Shown piece by piece: positions 42,275 to 42,297 of a DNA stretch of 42,297 nt (its first letter is position 1; the number at the start of each line of letters is the position of its first letter). A program made the translations under genes and the position numbers. Origin of the DNA: Cyanobacteria bacterium UBA11370. GTDB taxonomy: Bacteria; Cyanobacteriota; Cyanobacteriia; Cyanobacteriales; Coleofasciculaceae. Below the pieces are notes generated by a model. It was not told where the DNA came from. It did no database searches and saw nothing but the letters and a program-made list of their open reading frames with translations. The stretch covers positions 1-42,297 of the forward strand of contig DNGI01000110.1 of the NCBI GenBank assembly GCA_003486645.1. The letters run 5' to 3'.

Positions 42275-42297
42275 TTTTGGATTTTAGATTTTGGATT
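42275..42297. repeat. Heptamer tandem repeat at the right edge
   Basis: TTTTGGA, TTTTAGA, TTTTGGA, TT: a 7-bp tandem repeat running to the window edge. Confidence 0.6.

Noticed and set aside
1..42297. tRNA, rRNA and known riboswitches
   Set aside because: Read through the intergenic gaps without seeing a cloverleaf, rRNA or recognisable riboswitch core; a covariance search could still find something.

Overview
The window looks like chromosomal DNA of a cyanobacterium, probably a large-genome filamentous one. The evidence is dense GCGATCGC (HIP1) octamers, heptanucleotide tandem repeats, a PucC-family chlorophyll-type transporter, DUF2808 and DUF3370 proteins, an RppA/RppB-type two-component pair and a cyanobacterial-style gyrA. 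No rRNA, tRNA, CRISPR array or transposase was seen.

Layout. 1-3.3 kb: a P-loop ATPase overlapping a TPR protein whose repeats are nearly identical at the DNA level. 3.3-6.7 kb: an island with a single-chain restriction-modification enzyme (C5-cytosine methyltransferase fused to a BsuBI/PstI-type nuclease) and an orphan antitoxin-like gene. The island lies between two diverged copies of the TPR gene's 3' end and of shared intergenic repeats. 6.7-11.4 kb: two small unknown proteins and a large REC-PAS5-kinase-REC sensor. 11.4-16.1 kb: an RTX calcium-binding protein, then an inositol-monophosphatase-family gene coupled to a PucC-family transporter.

16.3-33.1 kb is a heavy-metal region: an RND adaptor, a phytochelatin synthase with a plant-like C-terminal domain, a small secreted Cys peptide, an RND pump, two lipoproteins (one His/Met-rich), a DUF2808 protein and the RppA/RppB-like regulator pair. 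A 17-bp direct repeat (TTTCAT-N5-TTTCAT) recurs before the adaptor, the pump, the DUF2808 gene and, degenerately, the regulator; another copy lies near the Cys peptide. I infer that this is the RppA-like operator of a local regulon. The adaptor/phytochelatin part and the pump are separated by a PD-(D/E)XK-like protein and a two-gene STAND system: a HEPN-NACHT ATPase overlapping a 14-blade WD40 protein, a plausible defence module.

33.1-42.3 kb: a DUF3370 protein with a palindromic repeat in its 5' reading frame, a short cytochrome-b-like membrane protein, an ABC-2 exporter pair, gyrA, a small membrane protein, and a histone-deacetylase-family gene enclosed by 181-195-bp inverted repeats. The features most worth a second look are the fused R-M enzyme and its flanking duplication, the phytochelatin synthase, the operator set, the split HEPN-NACHT/WD40 system and the inverted repeats around the deacetylase gene.
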